Positions 37,536 through 48,997 of a stretch of 64,000 nt of DNA are shown here, piece by piece; within the stretch, counting starts at the first letter, position 1, and every line of letters begins with the position of its first letter. The position numbers were made by a program, and so were the translations under genes. The notes beneath the pieces are model-generated. The model searched no databases and was not told the origin of the DNA. It saw nothing but the letters and a program-made list of their open reading frames with translations. This stretch comes from Archegozetes longisetosus (taxonomy: Eukaryota; Arthropoda; Arachnida; Sarcoptiformes; Trhypochthoniidae): assembly GCA_018873245.2 (NCBI GenBank), contig JAEMBT020000001.1, positions 1,426,001 to 1,490,000 of the forward strand, read 5' to 3'.

Positions 37536-40242
37536 AACAACTTTATTGCATTCAATTTTGGGTTAACTCAATTCTAACTCAATCTAAAGACTATTTTTCA
37601 TTCTATGAAGTATTTTCTTTGACTGTCATCTGATTGTTGTTTATATCTGTTTTAAACTACCTTTAAATTAATTTCTTATAGAATCATATTTAAGTTTATG
37701 GTTATTATTATTGAATGTGTTGTTCCTTTCAAATGAAAGTATGACTTTTATAAAGATTTGTTGTATTTTTTCCCTTTCTCTCTTTCATCAACTTTTCAAT
37801 CAAGTATCAAAACTAAAATTCATTCATTAAATGAATTCCTCAGAAATCTATACAATTCTCAGATAAACCATTTTTATGAATGGATTCTTATTTTAATAAT
37901 GGCAATAAATTGATTTTTACTCTTCTCACTTGTTGCACTATTGATTTGATCATTTTTTGAAGTAATAGTGAAGTTGTGTGTCATTGTTTGACTAGAGGTC
38001 GAGTTGAGCCAATCGACTGTCGGTCACAACAATATGGGTGACACCATTCTACTTTCATATTAGTTGAACAAGTTGCCAACCGCTTTATACTTACAGCAAC
38101 TCGACATTGGTACAAATATCTTAATATTTTCCATTATAAAACTATAGATGGGCTAATTATCTTCAGTTAGAGCTACATTTGAATGGTTGAACGCGAGGTT
38201 ATGGGTTAAAGTTAAGCATTCCTATAGTTATACATCAATAAAAATACTTTTGTTTAACTTTGTTATATAAATAATTTAAATGTCAGATATGATAATTTGA
38301 ATTATTTTATTAAGGCATAATGTAATTGCTAAAACTTATTCAATTTGTTCAAAGTGAAATTCAATGAAAAAGTGCGTCAAGACTATCTTCATACTGAAAA
38401 CAAAATTCAACGAATATAACAGTAGTCCTTCTACATTAATCACTCGCTAACTACTTTCCACTTGAAAAAGACCTCGCCCGTCACCCAACGGACATGCTCT
38501 GTCGAAATGTGGACTCGATAAGATAATTGAACGGTTACCGAGCTCAGACTCGTAAAGTAACTCTCACATATGCTCGTGTCGTTCGTCTGTAGCTGGAACG
38601 TGTAATAAGTGAAAAAGTTACTTGGAACTTTTCAAAGGCTTAGTAAAATTAGTTGGCGGATTAGTAAAGTTAGGCTAATTAAATATAGTACAGAATATGA
38701 ATTGTTATCTAGCCTTAGCTGGTTGGTTAACTTTGGCTAAGCAAAGCCAACTAATTGTCGAGCAAGATTAACGTCTTGTTTGCTAATACGTGCTTGTAAC
38801 CACTTACCTCCAATTGATCAATCTTCTAAAAATTATAAAATCTAAATTAGATTGAGCCAAAACTAAATCAACACTGAATGAGAAGCGTAGAGTGGCTTAA
38901 TTAGCAGCAAAGGTAGTTTTGCCGCTAAACTTAAATAATTTGCCTTTTATTCGTAGTTAAAAATGTGATATTAAGTGCTTTAATTACAACTCGATCTAAT
39001 GCTCGATAGGTATACAAATGACGCCTAACTCAAAGCTTACTTCAGATTAGCTCAAATCAGTTGATACTTATTTAGAGGATATCTAATTGGATGTTAAACT
39101 TATCGAATACGTAGCGTTCAAATACAATCGAACATTATTTGCCACGACGTAAGGCTAGCAAACAAATTATGCCTATAGTACAAACGATTAGTACTCTCAA
39201 ACGTAATTGTTTTAAGTAATAAGACCAAAAAAGTTAATTTATACGTACGAATCAATGTAAAATAACATTAAACTAACTCTCAGGCTAAACTCTATTGAAG
39301 TTTTGGCGGACTTCATTTGAAATAGAGACGCGTCATATACAATGAATAATGGCTAAGAAAAATAGCCAATTTTTAACTAAATTGTTGCGTTTGACGCTTG
39401 GGGCGCACACGAACGTCTAACGCCGCATTTAAATAGCTGTTATAACTTTATTGTAAGGATGTACAGTTGGCAAACCCACTACCCCTCAGTAAGCGTTATA
39501 CCCCCGAACGTCAATATACGAGCTAACAATTGGAGCACTATTTTTGAAGTGTTTCACTCGCTTACTGACGCTGAGGGGTGTAATTAATACTTTGGGGTAG
39601 TGGCTTTGTCAATTCCTAACCTTTACAATGAAATGATAATATTAATGTAGTACTAACAACGCAAGTAATGAATGAATGCAAGTGTCGTCCTCTATCAATT
39701 GCATTCGTCTGTACTTATCATACATTTATGTGTGACATAATACTCTCATTCTTATCCTTCTATTGATTTATAAACAATTTAAAATGGTTTTAGTCTTATT
39801 TTAAGTGATCTATTTAATTTATGAGTTGATAATTGAAAGTAAATTACAATTATTGTGATAGTTCCATGGTTTTCGATCAAAGGTAATTGTAATGAATTGC
39901 ATTTATTAATCGCTTGCCTTGATGACCGGCTCTTTGCATTCATTTCTAGTATTTTAATTGAAATGTCATTTCAATTAAACAAATGACTGCTTATTATTTA
40001 GTTTATGCGTCACTTATAGTTAAAAATATCTATTAATTGAATATGGACTAATCATAATTAGTTTAGATTTAGTATCAGATATTGCTGTCAGATATCAGTA
40101 GTTTATACAAATTGATTAGAAACTTGTGTTTCGCTTAAGTTTTAAATGCATTTAAATATTTTGATAGTCTCTAAGAGATTACTATTTGACAACTTTTAGC
40201 GATTAACTTAAATGATTATTAACCCAAAGGTGGGCACCAATA
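37536..40242. other. Intergenic region between zinc-finger gene and cyclin K
   Basis: About 2.7 kb. The left end is the zinc-finger 3' UTR. The stretch 38400-39500 has noticeably more G and C than neighbouring spacers, yet no frame encodes a recognisable protein. An inverted-repeat element sits at 39441-39640. The right end must hold the cyclin K promoter. Confidence 0.5.
39441..39640. mobile_element. MITE-like inverted-repeat element
   Basis: About 200 bp with imperfect inverted arms. Left arm 39441-39494 includes ttggcaaacccactacccc; the complement of the right arm includes ttgacaaagccactacccc. Pairing continues inward through cccctcag and cagtaagcg and outward through attgtaagg / attgtaaagg. 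No open frame is present. This is either a non-autonomous DNA transposon or a long hairpin. Confidence 0.6.
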
Positions 40243-41762
40243 ATGTCGAACTGGTTTTACGAGAAGAGCGAAATGCGTCGAACGCCTTCTTTTTTGGATG
40301 GCATCAATTTCGAGACAGAGCAGAGATATAGAAGAGAAGGTTCAAGATTTATAATAAGAGTCGGATCTGCTATGAAGCTCAGATACGACACGATGGCTAC
40401 AGGTGTCGTCTACTTTCACCGCTTCTATATGCTTCACTCCTTCAAAGACTTTCCCCGTTTCGTAACTGCTTCTTGTTGTCTCTTTTTGGCTGGTAAAGTC
40501 GAAGAGACTCCCAAGAAGTGCAAAGACATCATCAAGACTGCACGAACTCTTCTCACTGACCATCAGTTCGCTACTTTTGGTGAAGATCCTAAAGAGGAAG
40601 TGCTAACTTTAGAACGTATTGTATTGCAAACTATACGATTCGATCTACAGGTCGATCATCCCTACGAGTATTTGTTGAAATATGCCAAAAGTCTTAAAGG
40701 AGATAAAGAGAAACTACAAAAGATGGTTCAAATGGCCTGGACTTTCATTAATGATAGGTTGCAATTATTTCATTGTAATATCTTTACTGGTATTTAATGA
40801 TTTTTTAATTGCTTTAAAGCTTATGTACAACAATATGTCTTCAATGGGAGCCTGAAATAGTAGCCATTGCATTGATGTTTTTGGCCGGAAAGTTATCTAA
40901 ATTTGAAGTAACCGATTGGGAGGGAAGGACTCCAAAACATAAGCATTGGTGGGATATGTTTGTTGAAGACATAAGTATTGAACTACTCGAAGATATCTGT
41001 CATCAAGTTCTTGATCTCTATTCAACACCGCTTCCCGACACGCCACAAGACTCTCCACCGAACAGTCCGGCACCGCAAACAAATCCATCACTTAATCCTA
41101 GTATTCCGACGACACCCAACTCTATGCCACCCGTAATGCCGACAACTCCAGTCACACCTGGAGTTGTCGCGCCTCCACATCCGCCTCATCCACCGCATCC
41201 ACCACATCCATCGCACCCACCGCATCCACCACATCCACCTCATCCGCCACAACCTCCACTCACCACCACTGCAGTCAATCCTTCATCTCAAATGTATGGT
41301 CAAAACCAGTCTCAACCGTACAGATATGTAGCTCCACCACAGCCTATGTCGGTTCCACCACCGCCTCCACCACCAGTTCCGCCAACTCCTCCATCGTGGG
41401 ATCCAAACTATCAACAATACTATCAAAATTATAAAGCCTTTGGCGGATATACAGGTTCTTAATAATAGAAGAAGACAATAAAATGTTAAATAATCTAACT
41501 TGAATTTTGTTGCAATTCAGGTGCGCCTCCAACTGGTGTCCACACAATTCCAGTGACAGTACCCCCTCCTCCACCGCAGCACTTAAGTGCTAACGTCAGT
41601 GCAATTCATCCTCAATCACATATCAATCCGTCTGTAATGACTGCACCGCCTCCTCCTCCACACGTTAATCCAGGATTGCCACCAATGCCTCACTTGAATG
41701 TTATTCCTCCACAGAACCCGATTCTTCCACATTATGCAAATCAGCATAAAAAACCAAAATAA
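40243..41762 (+). CDS. CCNK: Cyclin K
   Basis: Regulatory partner of CDK12/CDK13, which phosphorylate the RNA polymerase II C-terminal domain during elongation (family role). Exons 40243-40757, 40820-41454 and 41521-41762 give 463 residues. The first cyclin box contains '[19 protein letters not shown]' and [15 protein letters not shown]; the second begins at the exon junction with [19 protein letters not shown], diagnostic of cyclin [21 protein letters not shown] matches the end of the cyclin fold. The C-terminal ~200 residues are Pro/His-rich, with a repeated PPHP motif and polyproline blocks. It is shorter than human cyclin K (about 580 residues) because this tail is reduced. Both introns are about 65 bp. 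Confidence 0.95.
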
Positions 41763-42013
41763 CGTTGCATTTATTGTTTAGAGCCTGTTATTAATCTTTT
41801 AAGACAAGAAATTAAATTAATAGAAAGTAATTTAAATATCAGTTTTGACTAAACTTTGACTAAAACTGGTCTCAAAATGACGCCTGACTTGGATCTTGAG
41901 GTGATTATAAATTCTTAAAAATCAAACTATATGAAACTGAATCCTTATTTTTTAACTTTGATCATTTGTACTGTTTTCAACTGATTGAAAGCAATGATCA
42001 ATTTGTAATAATG
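41763..42013. other. Cyclin K 3' flank
   Basis: Short AT-rich segment that holds the cyclin K 3' UTR and precedes the MPV17-like pseudogene. Nothing else was recognised. Confidence 0.5.
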
Positions 42014-43500
42014 ATGATTTATCGAGGTTTCGGCTTTTTAAATAAAGCTTTATATATGTATCCATTCATTGTCCTATTCTTAACTACTGGTAAGTTTCAC
42101 TTTGATTCTGGTATTGTTTTCCATTTCTATCAATAGTCAATCACTAAATTCATCGATATATTCAGATGTAGATCTATCAAACTGTACTAAAGTTCATTTT
42201 AATTATCGATATTACAGTTGAATATTCATTAAGTGATCATTTTTATCACTATATGATTGCAATCAAAGAGTTATATCTATGTTAATTTAAATATTAAATC
42301 CATATCTATATCATTGCAACAATACTATAATACTGCCTAAACTTTTTTGAAGAATTACAATTATTTGATTGATGATTAGAAAAATAGATCAGAAATTAAA
42401 GATCTTTAGGACTTTTTCATTTCTCGGTAAATCAAAATATAAGTTCAACTGAATCTTCTAATTAAACTCCATTTATTTGAATAAATACTTGAAATTTATC
42501 AAAAGTAGTATAAAAAAATATAGATAGATCGCAAATTTTATACTTTATTTTGTACAATTAGAATTATTTTCAATTGTGAATATTTTACTGTATGTTAACA
42601 ACTGACTAAACTATTGATTGAGAAGCTATTCAGCAAAATTTGAATGAGATTCTTAGATTTGAAATCGAACCATCTGCTTGGTTATTAAATTGATGTTTCG
42701 ATAATTTCAAGCTTAAAATTGTGAACATATATAATGTATATAATGAGAAATAGCTCAAAAAATTGATGAGCATTCATAAATAAGCTCGTTATCTCTTGTG
42801 ATTACATTGATAAACACATTATTATTGATTGAATTTGAATTGAAGTTGCAGCACTTCTCATATGAATTCAATTATATAATTGTCTGCTACAGAGCATATC
42901 TGATTCTCATTAATTTCAGTGAATTAACTTTGATTCAATGGATTCCGGCATTCTTTGGGCTGCAGCCGATATTTAAAAAAATTTACTCAAAGGCAAAAAG
43001 AACTGAATTGGATACCAATTGTAAATGTTGATGCTCTTGGGCTTTGCTTTCCTGTAATCAATAGAAGATCAGATTTGAATGCATTTGGACTTTCCAATAA
43101 GGGACTAGTTCTTAGAAATTAACGTATTTTTAGAGTAAAAGTTCGGTTCTAAAGGCAGATAAACTCGAATCAAGAAAATAATTACAGATCAAGTTTATTA
43201 AAAACATTTAACTTTAAATTTTTTCAAGAGTATAAAAAACTAGTAGTACAATAAATAACTTAAAGTATTTTAGTAAACACTTAAACATGAATAGCTTCCT
43301 CAAATACTTTTTAATTAATTGACTATTTTCGTTTTAGGCTCTATTGGTTCGACGCCTCCCAATTCGTTTATACTCTAGCTTTAGGGCTAATAGATGGTGA
43401 TTCTTGGCAACAAATCAACAAAACCGTGCGAAAGATTACATCGAAATAATGATTCTTGTTGGAAATTATGATCCATCGCTTAAACTATTTTGATTTATAA
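42014..43500 (+). pseudogene. Decayed MPV17-like pseudogene
   Basis: A broken copy of the intact MPV17-like gene that lies immediately downstream in the same orientation. Pseudo-exon 1 (42014-42089) is still open, is 76 bp long like the real exon 1, and keeps its GT donor (MIYRGFGFLNKALY versus MIYRVFGLYNKALY). Pseudo-exon 2 (about 42953-43064) keeps gctgcag and 'gggctttgctttcctgtaat' but has stops and lost its acceptor. Pseudo-exon 3 is recognisable at about 43130-43198 (ggttctaaaggcag). Pseudo-exon 4 (about 43338-43496) keeps gattcttgg and catcgaaataatgattct but is frameshifted with stops. The last exons are not recognisable. Tandem duplication followed by decay of the upstream copy is the simplest account; intact exon 1 suggests it may still be transcribed. 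Confidence 0.85.
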
Positions 43501-43918
43501 CTCATAGCTATAATGTAAGTTTTATAAGTTGCGAACGTATTGTTGCACTATTTAAGCCTAATTTGACTGAATTGGAGTTTTATTCCTATATTCTAGAGTA
43601 GTTGTTGTACCTAAAAACTAAAGGTCAAAAATAGATGTAGTTTTCTCGACTATTTTATCGCCAATAATCCTATTTAGAGTATATCATTTTGGTGTTCACT
43701 TTACTAAAACTTATCTTTTCAAACTTGATCGATTATCGATTTTGAAGTACTATCGACTTTATCTTACAATAATCGACTTGAAATCATGTGTTGGTCTCAA
43801 TGTGATATATAAGAGACTTGAAAAAATGAATCTAATATATTGAGACAGATTTTCGCAACATCGTTTATTTTGTAATCATTTCGAATCGACTTAAAGTAAT
43901 ACTCAATTTGTTATAGTA

Positions 43919-45628
43919 ATGATTTATCGAGTTTTTGGGCTTTATAATAAAGCTTTGTATGCCTATCCTCTCATTACGCAATGCGCCACAACCGGTAAGT
44001 TTGATTTGTAAGTTTGATTGACGCAATTGTTATTTCTATCAACAATTGAAGTAGTGTTATAGACACCACTTAAACTTATTTTTTGTCCCTCTACTGGCTC
44101 CAATTTTAACTCTTTTACTAACGGTTTGAATGATTCGATCAATATATAGATCGTTTATGACTAATCCTTCACTACTCTTACCTGATTTGCTGTTATTTTG
44201 ATTGTTCATATGACAAATGAATGCTATATCGTTGGATCAGTGCTATTAAGTTTTATCTCTAATTGAAGTAGCATTACAGGTACAACTTTATAGCACTCTA
44301 AACATACTATATTATGTAATATTCATTTTTGATAAATGTTATCTTCGCACCCATTAAATACAGAAATCAGGGCTCAAATTATGGACTTTCGAAATAAATA
44401 TTTATAAATGAGTGATAGTTCTCACATTAAACTATTCAAAGTGTTTAACTGTTTTTCTGTTTGATGGCCTCGCTTTCAATCATTGACACAAATTCTAGAT
44501 TAGATTATCTCGTTATCTGTTCTCACGAGCGATTCTTAAAACATGAAACCAATTCGAGTCAAACTATGTTAGAAGCATTCGGTCTAACTCTAAACTTGAT
44601 TATTGGCTCAAGTTGTTAAAGGATTTGCCAAAACTATAACTCACGAAACCATTGAAACCACTTTAAAGTTAGATTTTCATTAGAATAAGGCTCAAAGAGG
44701 CTCAAAGATGCTTCTCTGGCTACCAACAAATCGATGACACGAGTTTCGAATAACCGAATTTATTTTCTGGTTGGTTTAGGTGTACTTTTGGCTGCAGGCG
44801 ATGTGATCGCGCAGACGGTGGTCGAGAAGCAAACAGAATTAAATTGGAAGCGAACTGCTAAATTTGGGCTTTTTGGGCTTTGCTTTATTGTAATCAATAA
44901 CAAATGAGTGGCTTTTCATTTTTCATCCTCTTATTCATATCTAGGGCCCAATCATTAAAAATTGGTTTGTCTTTTTGGAGAGAAGGTTTGGCTCTAAAGG
45001 CCGGTGGGTCCCAATCAAGAAACTTGTTACTGATCAAGTACTCAATTGATTTCTTATAACACTTGCAAAACCAATAAAAAGCATATTTAGCTCAGATTAG
45101 TGTTTAGATAAATGCTTCAGAGGCCTCTTCTTTAAACCTTGAGCATTGTCTCAATTTTGCGAATCGATTTACAAAACTAGAGTTGAGTTACACAAAGGCT
45201 GCAAATAATGTTTAATAAATATTTTGATTCCAGACTCTATTCGCACCATGTATCCAATTGGCTAGCATTCCAGTGTTAGGACTAATGAACAGTAATTCTT
45301 GGGACAAAATCAAAAAGAATATTGAAAAGGATTACTACGATATAATGATTGCAAACTGGAAGTTTTGGCCTTTCGTTCAAACAGTGAATTTTTATTTAAT
45401 ACCGTTGAACTATAGGTAGGATATATCGAAAAAATATTTTCATCATATTTATAAATTGATTTGGATTTAAGACTTCCATTTGTGGCTTTGCTCTCTCTAA
45501 TGTGGAACGTTTATTATACCTGGAAATTAGGAGAGAAAAAAGTTCCCCAATTGTGAGTTATCATTAACCAATTGACTGATTTAATTAACTAATTTATCTT
45601 TATTATAACTTTAAGGAAAGCGGAGTGA
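43919..45628 (+). CDS. MPV17-like membrane protein
   Basis: Member of the MPV17/PMP22/PXMP2 family of four-helix membrane proteins of the inner mitochondrial or peroxisomal membrane. Exons 43919-43994, 44780-44889, 44945-45037, 45234-45415, 45472-45552 and 45616-45628 keep frame and give 184 residues, the usual size. Visible family motifs are AAGDVIAQ in helix 1, VTDQTLFAPC at the exon 3/4 junction, 'NWKFWPFVQTVNFYLIPLNY' and the C-terminal WNVYYTWKL. The last exon has just 13 coding bases. A channel-like role in mitochondrial metabolite handling is suggested for MPV17 but remains unsettled. Whether it is MPV17 proper or an MPV17L paralogue cannot be decided by eye. Its decayed twin lies upstream. 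Confidence 0.93.
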
Positions 45629-45860
45629 AAGACAGATTTAAATATAAATTTATAACAAAGATGTGATAATCAACAGTTAGATAATTACTGTACTATATAA
45701 ATTTGCCAATAGTTGTATATTTAATAAAATAAGTACACATAGATTGGAATGTGTATAACTTTCCTAATAAAATTTGCAATTGGTAAAAACCTTCAATTCT
45801 TGATTGAATATAAAGCAGAAATATTAATATTAATCTTAATCTTAAACTTAACCTTAAAAG

Positions 45861-48561
45861 TCATGGACATATACTTCCGGATGCGTTTGGAACGCACAAG
45901 TTAGTTTTTGTTCTCGGGTTATCTCCTACTAGCTCAGCGATGTTTAACTCCCCCTTTTGGACACGATTAGCAGTCATTAGTAAATCATAAGTGATTCTAT
46001 CGTTCACAATAGAGTCTTGATTATAGCTAACATGCTCTCTAACGAAATTCCGTATCCATTGAGCCGTAGTGTTCAGCTTGCCTGAAGCTCTGTTAGCAAT
46101 AAGGTTGAGATACTGTTGAATTGTACATTGAGTGTCCACATCAAGTTCAATACTACTCAGGTATTGCTTCAGTAATGGCACCAGTCCTGGAAATTGTGTT
46201 CCCTTCCCGTTCACTATTTCGTCGATAGACATTAGGACACATGACTCGTCAATTGGTGTCTCTGACTTTGATGTGCAATTATCTGATGAACAGCCAGTCG
46301 CTTCGACACATGCCGCAGCTTCTGGAGGACTGGTCAGAGTTATTATATCTTTACGAAACCAAAATTTGCATCTCCTGGCCGAATCACGTTTTTGAGCTTC
46401 AATCATGTTCTCATCAACCTGTCAAACATAGCCAAAACCTTACCTCAGTAGTTAATTCAGCTAATACTAGCCTGCTCAAACTGCCCAAAGAATCGAGAAT
46501 CGTGTATTTTCTAGAAACAATACTTCAGCCTATTTAAGATTATCGCATTAAAAAAATGCCGATATAATCATTGGATTTGTTAAGTTAGGTTAGGTTTTGT
46601 TACCATTGATTTGAATGGTTGAATCCCTATGCGAATCAACATTATGCATACAAATGAAGACAGAATATTTTGTATAATATTAAATCGCATAGGAATTCAA
46701 CTATCCAAATCAATAGTAAAAAAACCCAGTAATTATATCAGCATTTTTTAATATGATAATATTGAACAGATTGAAGTGCTGTTTCTAAAAAAGAGCACTT
46801 ACACCATTCTCGATTTCACAGACAGTTCGGTTAAGTCTAGAATTAGCGTAAATCAATTACTTTTGAAATAGGCAGTAAAAGGTTCAATTGAAATGAGAGT
46901 ATGACTCGAGTGAGCAAAACAATGAACACAACGTAGGCTGCATTTTCAAATTCTGTCATTTGGACTTCCATTGGTCTGAACTCTACTCTCCAACCGATTG
47001 GAGATTGTGGTGGTGGAGGTTTGAATCTCATTGTTTGCCAATTAGTCGACTGGATATTCTGAGAAAAGAATTATCAAAATTACGATAACAGGCATTGATG
47101 TTTAGAAGTTTGAATGAAAAATAGATTTACTTCGAAATGATCGGATTCGTTGTTATCGTCTTGATCAATTTTTTCGCGGTATAACGTAATCGGATCTCTA
47201 ATGAATAAATGGGCGATATGTTTAGCAAGCATCTGATCGACTCCTGCTTTGATCATCTGCTCGTAATATCCTTCGTGATAAGTCAACAGTATGTCATTAT
47301 ATTTAGCGCTCGACTCTGACAGGTATGAATCAATCGAATCGTAACGAGATTTATTGATTCTAAACTTGTCATTCTTAAGCGGTTCTTCTCCCAGTTCTTC
47401 TTTTGTTCTGTCATCAACCGATGCAGCGATAACACTCCAACGACAGTCTCTATCAGTTAAATAGCCTCTGTGTATGGGTGAGGCCGCGCTCAGAGCCATT
47501 GCGATTGGGCACAAAGGTGTTAACTGATCGTACAATATTCGGGCCTCTTCTATATTTGATGCCTGAAAAGTCACTTGAAGACAACAACAGCCCATTCCGA
47601 AGCCCATCGCATCCATGTATATGTGATCTGTTTTTGAAGCTGAATCAGATTCTTCATCATTGAACACCTCGACGAAGGGATCCTGAGTTTTAGTATCCCT
47701 GAAGATTGGAAGATTTATAATTACTTTTCTTCCTCGACGTAACCGAATATTTTCTGCTAAAGTTTTGAATCTTGGATGACCGCCGAATATGGCTAGTATT
47801 ACGTAAAACAAATTTATATTATTATTTATTATTCTTTGAATTCTTCTTTCAAAATATCTAACTAAACCGTACCTTCATCGGGAAAAAACAAGCTTCTGGT
47901 GGCGCCGTGCTTGGGATCAGGTTCGCAATGAGGATAAGTGAAGTCAGCAGTTCCTAACCTACAAAAAGTTAGATAAAATGTAAAACAAAACAGTTGTAAT
48001 AAAGTTAGCAGTCATTATCTCAAACCGTGGAAAACTAGTGATACATAAGAGCGCTTCGTCTTCGCCTAACAACGGCTGGATTTCATCTCTTCTAGCCTTC
48101 ATGTTAGCCTCGACTACATTGAAATATGAGAGAAGACCAGAACCCAATTGATTGATTACTCCATAAGGCTTTCCAGGCGTGCCCTCAATCATGTAAGCGC
48201 CAAATTCGGGTCTCCAAAGGACTGCCCGATTGTCTCCCTCTTCAGCCTCTCGTTTGTCCATAATATCGAAGATTTGACTGGCTTTTAGACTCACTCTAAC
48301 TTTCTTATTGATGTGATCGAACTTCACTAACATGTACTCAATCTAAGCAAGAATTGAAGACATGTTTAAAAACGTGTTCGTAATGAATAAGACCTTAAAT
48401 GCCATAATTACTTCGTCTCCCCATTTGAGGCATTCGTCGTTCCGATTCTTCTGCTTGTTATACAAATTGATGAACTGTTGGATCCCATGTTGTCGGACAT
48501 GTTCCGCGTATTTCTTGGTTTCGTCCCAAGATAGCGGTTTTCCCAACGATAACAATCCCAT
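45861..48561 (-). CDS. GCLC: Glutamate-cysteine ligase catalytic subunit
   Basis: ATP-dependent enzyme joining glutamate and cysteine, the rate-limiting step of glutathione synthesis in the cytosol. Exons 48561-48412, 48342-48026, 47958-47873, 47792-47131, 47058-46861 and 46418-45861 give 656 residues (human 637). The start [20 protein letters not shown] matches the family start; an upstream TTG in frame is ignored. Conserved blocks include [19 protein letters not shown], '[20 protein letters not shown]' with its Cys-rich run, [32 protein letters not shown] and '[19 protein letters not shown]'. The C-terminal region ([20 protein letters not shown]) is typical too. Intron 5 (442 bp, the longest) is largely a MITE-like inverted repeat. 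The gene is divergent from TTC38, with 436 bp between start codons. Confidence 0.97.
46541..46757. mobile_element. MITE-like inverted-repeat element in a GCLC intron
   Basis: About 217 bp with long imperfect inverted arms. The left arm (46541-46635) begins ttatcgcattaaaaaaatgc and ends ggttgaatccctatgcga; the complement of the right arm (46684-46757) begins ttatcatattaaaaaatgc and ends agttgaattcctatgcga. The match runs through gatataat and attgatttg words. The loop is about 45 bp. There is no coding capacity. This is the clearest of the three inverted-repeat elements in the window. Confidence 0.7.
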
Positions 48562-48997
48562 CAATTGGTTATTATTTGCAACAAATCGATTCCAAATTTA
48601 TTCTTTAGATTCTAACCAATGTTTTGCGATATAAATCAATTGAATATTTGTCGGACTAATTGAAGGAAAACAAGTAGAAAAGAATGAAATAAGCAAAATC
48701 GGTTTGGAATTGACACAATTATTTCTCATAATATATTTATGACGAATACTAATACGAATTTGTATTCATTAGAAATTTCATTTCCATATACTTTAGTGCA
48801 CATCAATTCAGTCACGAGTTATAATCATTTGATTCCATGCGCTAAACACTAAAACGAGTCTAGACCAAAGTAAGCCTTATCTCGAACTTTTTTATGCCAC
48901 ACGTATTCAACTTTACTCTCTATTAGAACAAGAAGTCGTCAAATCTGGACGTTTGTAAACAAATTCATTTTTGAAGTAATTATTTTTAATGTGAACT
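48562..48997. promoter_or_regulatory. Shared divergent promoter region, GCLC / TTC38
   Basis: 436 bp between oppositely oriented start codons. It must contain both 5' UTRs and probably a bidirectional promoter. It is AT-rich; no convincing TATA box or antioxidant-response element (TGAnnnnGC) was identified by eye. Confidence 0.5.
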
